From Macrotrachela quadricornifera (Eukaryota; Rotifera; Eurotatoria; Philodinida; Philodinidae), in assembly GCA_022393335.1 (NCBI GenBank), contig JAJEKB010021543.1:1699177-1763176 (forward strand): a stretch of 64,000 bases of DNA, given 5' to 3'. A program made the translations under genes and the position numbers. This document shows positions 61,277 through 64,000 of this stretch, one piece after another; positions within the stretch are counted from its first letter, which is position 1, and each line of letters begins with the position of its first letter. A model generated the notes under the pieces. The model did no database searches, was not told the origin of the DNA, and was given only the letters and a program-made list of their open reading frames with translations.

Positions 61277-61591
61277 GCATCTTCCACTCGACGTTTTTTG
61301 CTGTACATAACACGTCTTCTACAGGACTGTTCCCCACTGTGGCTGAGCCATGTGCAACAGGAAATTTCCCGTTACCCCTGAAATCTCTATGACAGGACTT
61401 TTATGGGTATATGTCAGGCATCTTTAACAGGATTGTTCCTGCTATGCGTTAGGTATTTGCCATAGAACTCTTCTCGCCATGCGTGATACCTCTTTCATAG
61501 GACCTTTTTCATCGTACCTGGAACCTCTGCTACAGAACTTTTCCCGCTGTGCATAAGGCAACTTCAGTGGGACTCTTCTCATCGGGCTCAA
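61277..61591. repeat. Minisatellite, nine diverged 35-bp units
   Basis: Nine head-to-tail units of exactly 35 bp start at 61277, 61312, 61347, 61382, 61417, 61452, 61487, 61522 and 61557. The units share a loose consensus (roughly A-CTCT---ACAGGAC-TTTCCCGCTRTGC-T-A). They are GC-richer than the surroundings. Since 35 is not a multiple of three, the minus-strand ORF across it (61442-61657) is unlikely to be coding. No indels between units despite strong divergence is notable. Confidence 0.85.
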
Positions 61592-61684
61592 GCTGACACT
61601 CTCACTCGCATCCACTTTGGACACGATCAATCTTAAAATTGCATTGAACTGCGTCATTTGATTAGAAAGTGAATAAAATCAGTC

Positions 61685-62440
61685 TCTTACCACTTGGATG
61701 AAGTTTCATGCACGCCTTCCTTTCTCACCCCCAATCACTCTGCCGACTTTGATTAGGGCACTCAAGGAACTGATGCGAACAGTTCTGTGACGCCATCTCC
61801 CACGATGACTAAATATATAGCAAACAAACTCATCAGAATCTCGATCTGTATTAATCGCGATAAAATTTCACCCAGTCCCTTCCACGCACCTCGTTTGGTG
61901 GTTCCAAACTCAAGATGACTTTCCTCAGAAGCTAAGGAAGTAGTGTGGAAACTTTTGTGACGCTAGCTATCACACGGACTGAATGCATAGCGAACAGACA
62001 AACGTTCTTCTTTAAATATATAGATACATAATCGTTGTGAGTCAAGAAAAAGAACAAATACGTTGTTTCTGTGAGTCATAGAAAACTAATGGATACACTA
62101 TAGTTGTGAATCAAGGAAACACTTGTATACATTCTTTTCTCTTATAACCTATTCGAAACCTTCGATTTTCACATTTAGACCAAAGAAGCATCGATACAAA
62201 TTGATTAATCTTAGAGTCATAATGAATTCGCTAAATTTCTGAAAATTTCATACAAATTTCACCCATACCCCACATCCACCGTTTACACCCTCGGTGGGTG
62301 ATCCCGGCATGACCTTCCTCTGGGCCTGGGGAGGCACCATGGAAAGTTTGGTGGTCGTAGCTTTCACACGGACTGAATGCATAGCGAACAGACAGACAGA
62401 GAAACAGACAAACATTCTTCTTTATATAGATAGATAGATG
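61685..62440. repeat. Three diverged copies of a 150-210 bp repeat
   Basis: The units (about 61690-61835, 61855-62030 and 62235-62440) share, in order, TTTCACCCA-(T)CCC, CACC, GGTGG, GACTTTCCTC, AAGGAA-or GGCACC, GTGGAAA-TTTTGTGACG, TATCACACGGACTGAATGCATAGCGAACAGACA in part, and a tail of AACATTCTTCTTTATATAGATAGAT. The CAGACAGACA/TATAGATAGAT tail suggests the end of a mobile element family. The copies differ in internal length. Confidence 0.7.
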
Positions 62441-63318
62441 TTTCTCTGCGACAATAAAAAAAATTGTTCGACAAAAATTCAAATGAGTTTAAGAGAAGTG
62501 ATACTTCTAAAAATCATTGGTTTTTGTTTTTCAAGAATTATGTTGGAGAAAAAAATTCCACAATACAAAAAAGAATTAAAATTTTTTTTCCTCACTTTAC
62601 GTATATATCATAGGCATTTAATCTTACGCGATTGTCACAAGACGTACTCGTCTGTATACCTATTCTATACATGAAAAAAAACCAAATTAGACGAGTATAC
62701 GATTTCGACACTTACAGAGCATGAGAAAAAGAACACAAATAAATGTATATAAGCATGAGGAGAGGAAAAATGATTCAATTTCAAACGACAGAATACGAAA
62801 AAAATGTTTCGTTTCATATTTTTGTCGTTTGAGTTGTTCTTTTTATGCTTCATTGATGAAAGTTACTTCTTCTGAATATTGATATGATGGTGCGGTGACG
62901 GAGCACACGGAATAATGTCAAAAAAAGAAACATTATCGGATGCTCTGTGATTGGTAATTACGTTTTTGGGAGAGGCTAGATATATGTTATATATCAGTAG
63001 ATGGAAAAAATTTTGCTCTCTCGAACTACGTTTTTGGTTTTCATTAAAAAATGGCAAGTGAAAAATAGAGGGCGCTATAGAATGAGAAGAATCGGATCGA
63101 TTTCTGTTTACATCGTTGTTTTTCATTGTAATTTCGTCTAAGAATCTTTCTTTCATTCGATTGATGGAAAATTTTATTTGGCAAAAAGAAATAATGTTCA
63201 TGAATTTAATTGAAGAAATTCAGTTCATGGAAAAGCATCAAAAAGTTAACAAAACAATGAAAGCAGATAAAAGAAAATAAGAAAGACGCTCAAAATCTAC
63301 TTGATTGACTATACGCTT
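62441..63318. other. Intergenic, no supported gene
   Basis: Short ORFs on both strands without motifs. Possible 3' flank of the minus-strand gene at the right edge. Confidence 0.5.
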
Positions 63319-63870
63319 TTAGTGTTCCATAAATTTTTTTCTAAAACCAGCCCTTCGATGAGAGCTTAACATTTTAGGTACAAGAGGTACTTTCTAAAAA
63401 AAGAGAATGCAAAAGGAATGGTTGAAGCTTGATGAGAAACTTACAAAAGCTGAAAGTGCTAAATTATCTTTAGTCGGCTGAGATTTTGGAGAAGAATGTG
63501 CACAAGATGATTGACATATGAGTTGGCCACCAGCAAAATTCTAGTAAAACATGAATGAAGAAAAGATAAACTAATTAGTGGAAACATATACCAAACATGC
63601 AGATGATAATTTTCTGCGTTTAGGCGTTAACATTTGAACATCATTATTTGAACAGTATGTATGATTGTGTTTGATATGTGATACTTGTGCAAAAAACCAT
63701 CGCATTAGATGTATCTTCATATATATGCTGCAGCTGATGCTCACCACATAAGTGATCGACAACCATAATTAATTGATATTCATTAATAATCTATTACATG
63801 TATAAGAAAAAAGAGTTTTTTCAGATTAAGAAGAAAAACTAAATAGTTGGTAATCCCGTTGTTATTGGTA
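63319..63870 (-). CDS. Multi-exon gene, last exons (5' end not resolved)
   Basis: A chain of small exons on the minus strand, all joined in frame: about 63870-63840 (at least 31 nt, upstream limit open), 63790-63745, 63683-63592, 63540-63445 and 63393-63319, with a TAA at 63321-63319. The introns are 49, 61, 51 and 51 nt, all GT-AG, the size class of the other genes here. The encoded C-terminal stretch contains TNNNGITNYL, MVVDHLCVSHIKHNHTYCS, TPKRRKLSSACL, GGQLICQSSCAHSSPKSQ and a basic end HRRAGFRKKFMEH. Several Cys and His and a KRRK basic cluster suggest a nuclear protein, but no family was recognised. The model rests on splice signals and frame only. It may continue beyond the window. 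Confidence 0.5.
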
Positions 63871-64000
63871 TCGCTGGACTGTGCTAAAATAAGTGCACTA
63901 TTGAAATCATAATTATATTAGGTAGCTGCTCTTGTTAAACTCAATTCTTCATTTGTTTGATGAAGTAAAGAATTATTTATTCTCTATACGAAGAAAAATT

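Noticed and set aside
61277..61591. Possible CRISPR-like array
   Set aside because: The units abut directly with no spacers, and the setting is eukaryotic; it is a minisatellite.
61442..61657. 71-codon ORF across the minisatellite
   Set aside because: The 35-bp period shifts frame in every unit, so a conserved protein is not plausible.

Overview
This window looks like an AT-rich metazoan nuclear genome, most likely a bdelloid rotifer of the Adineta/Rotaria type. The reasons are very short introns (49-61 nt in most genes), bacterial-type genes that carry spliceosomal introns or sit among intron-containing genes, families of secreted FG-GAP/VCBS repeat proteins, GPCR-like and VWA genes, and a dense scatter of small, decayed DNA transposons. 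The species call is an inference from style; nothing in the sequence names the organism. Gene density is low, and much of the space between genes is short non-autonomous mobile elements.

Layout. 1-2858: the 3' part of a large coiled-coil gene that runs off the left edge. 3.7-6.3 kb: a TA-flanked palindromic MITE, then the 3' end of a MurD-like gene on the minus strand that is interrupted by a 1,322 bp mariner-type element with near-perfect ends but a frameshifted DD37D transposase. 7.06-7.38 kb: a tiny two-exon glycine/tyrosine-rich protein gene with TATA box and polyA signal. 8.8-9.2 kb: an inverted-repeat element studded with TGTGTCG. 13.2-14.2 kb: a two-exon 7TM receptor whose exon/intron junction is duplicated around a 10-N gap (an assembly artefact). 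16.8-24.3 kb: an inverted pair of FG-GAP genes, one intact (14 repeats) and one pseudogene, with identical exon structure and each with the same MITE family upstream. 25.1-26.1 kb: a three-exon VWA-domain gene. 26-36 kb: mainly repeats: a decayed MITE arm, a 162 bp solo-LTR-like element, a 2.6 kb nested foldback element, and a tandem-repeat element. 36.4-38.3 kb: a three-exon alkyl-sulfatase-like metallo-beta-lactamase gene.

40.4-41.1 kb: a TTAA-flanked piggyBac-type MITE. 41.6-42.9 kb: an intronless, uninterrupted ORF for an extremely divergent alpha-tubulin that has lost the glycine-rich GTP loop; this is the most unusual gene in the window. 46.2-47.2 kb: an acetyltransferase-like pseudogene with a premature stop and a 162 bp GC-rich MITE in the coding sequence. 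49.0-50.0 kb: a decayed Helitron-type PIF1 helicase flanked by the same repeats that make up the 35.1-35.7 kb element. 51.1-52.2 kb: a two-exon membrane-anchored short-chain dehydrogenase. 55.4-58.2 kb: a zinc-finger-like fragment, a palindromic MITE, and a frameshifted repetitive gene. 59.9-60.35 kb: a four-helix membrane protein of bacterial look. 61.3-62.4 kb: a nine-unit 35-bp minisatellite and three copies of a longer dispersed repeat. 63.3-63.9 kb: the last exons of an unrecognised minus-strand gene.

The genes do not form an operon or pathway. The recurring theme is capture, duplication and decay: bacterial-type enzymes, paralogues breaking down, and TA- or TTAA-targeting elements landing in genes. 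Five genes have a splice-acceptor-like pyrimidine-AG within 0-14 nt of the start codon, which fits spliced-leader trans-splicing (known in bdelloids) or 5'UTR introns.
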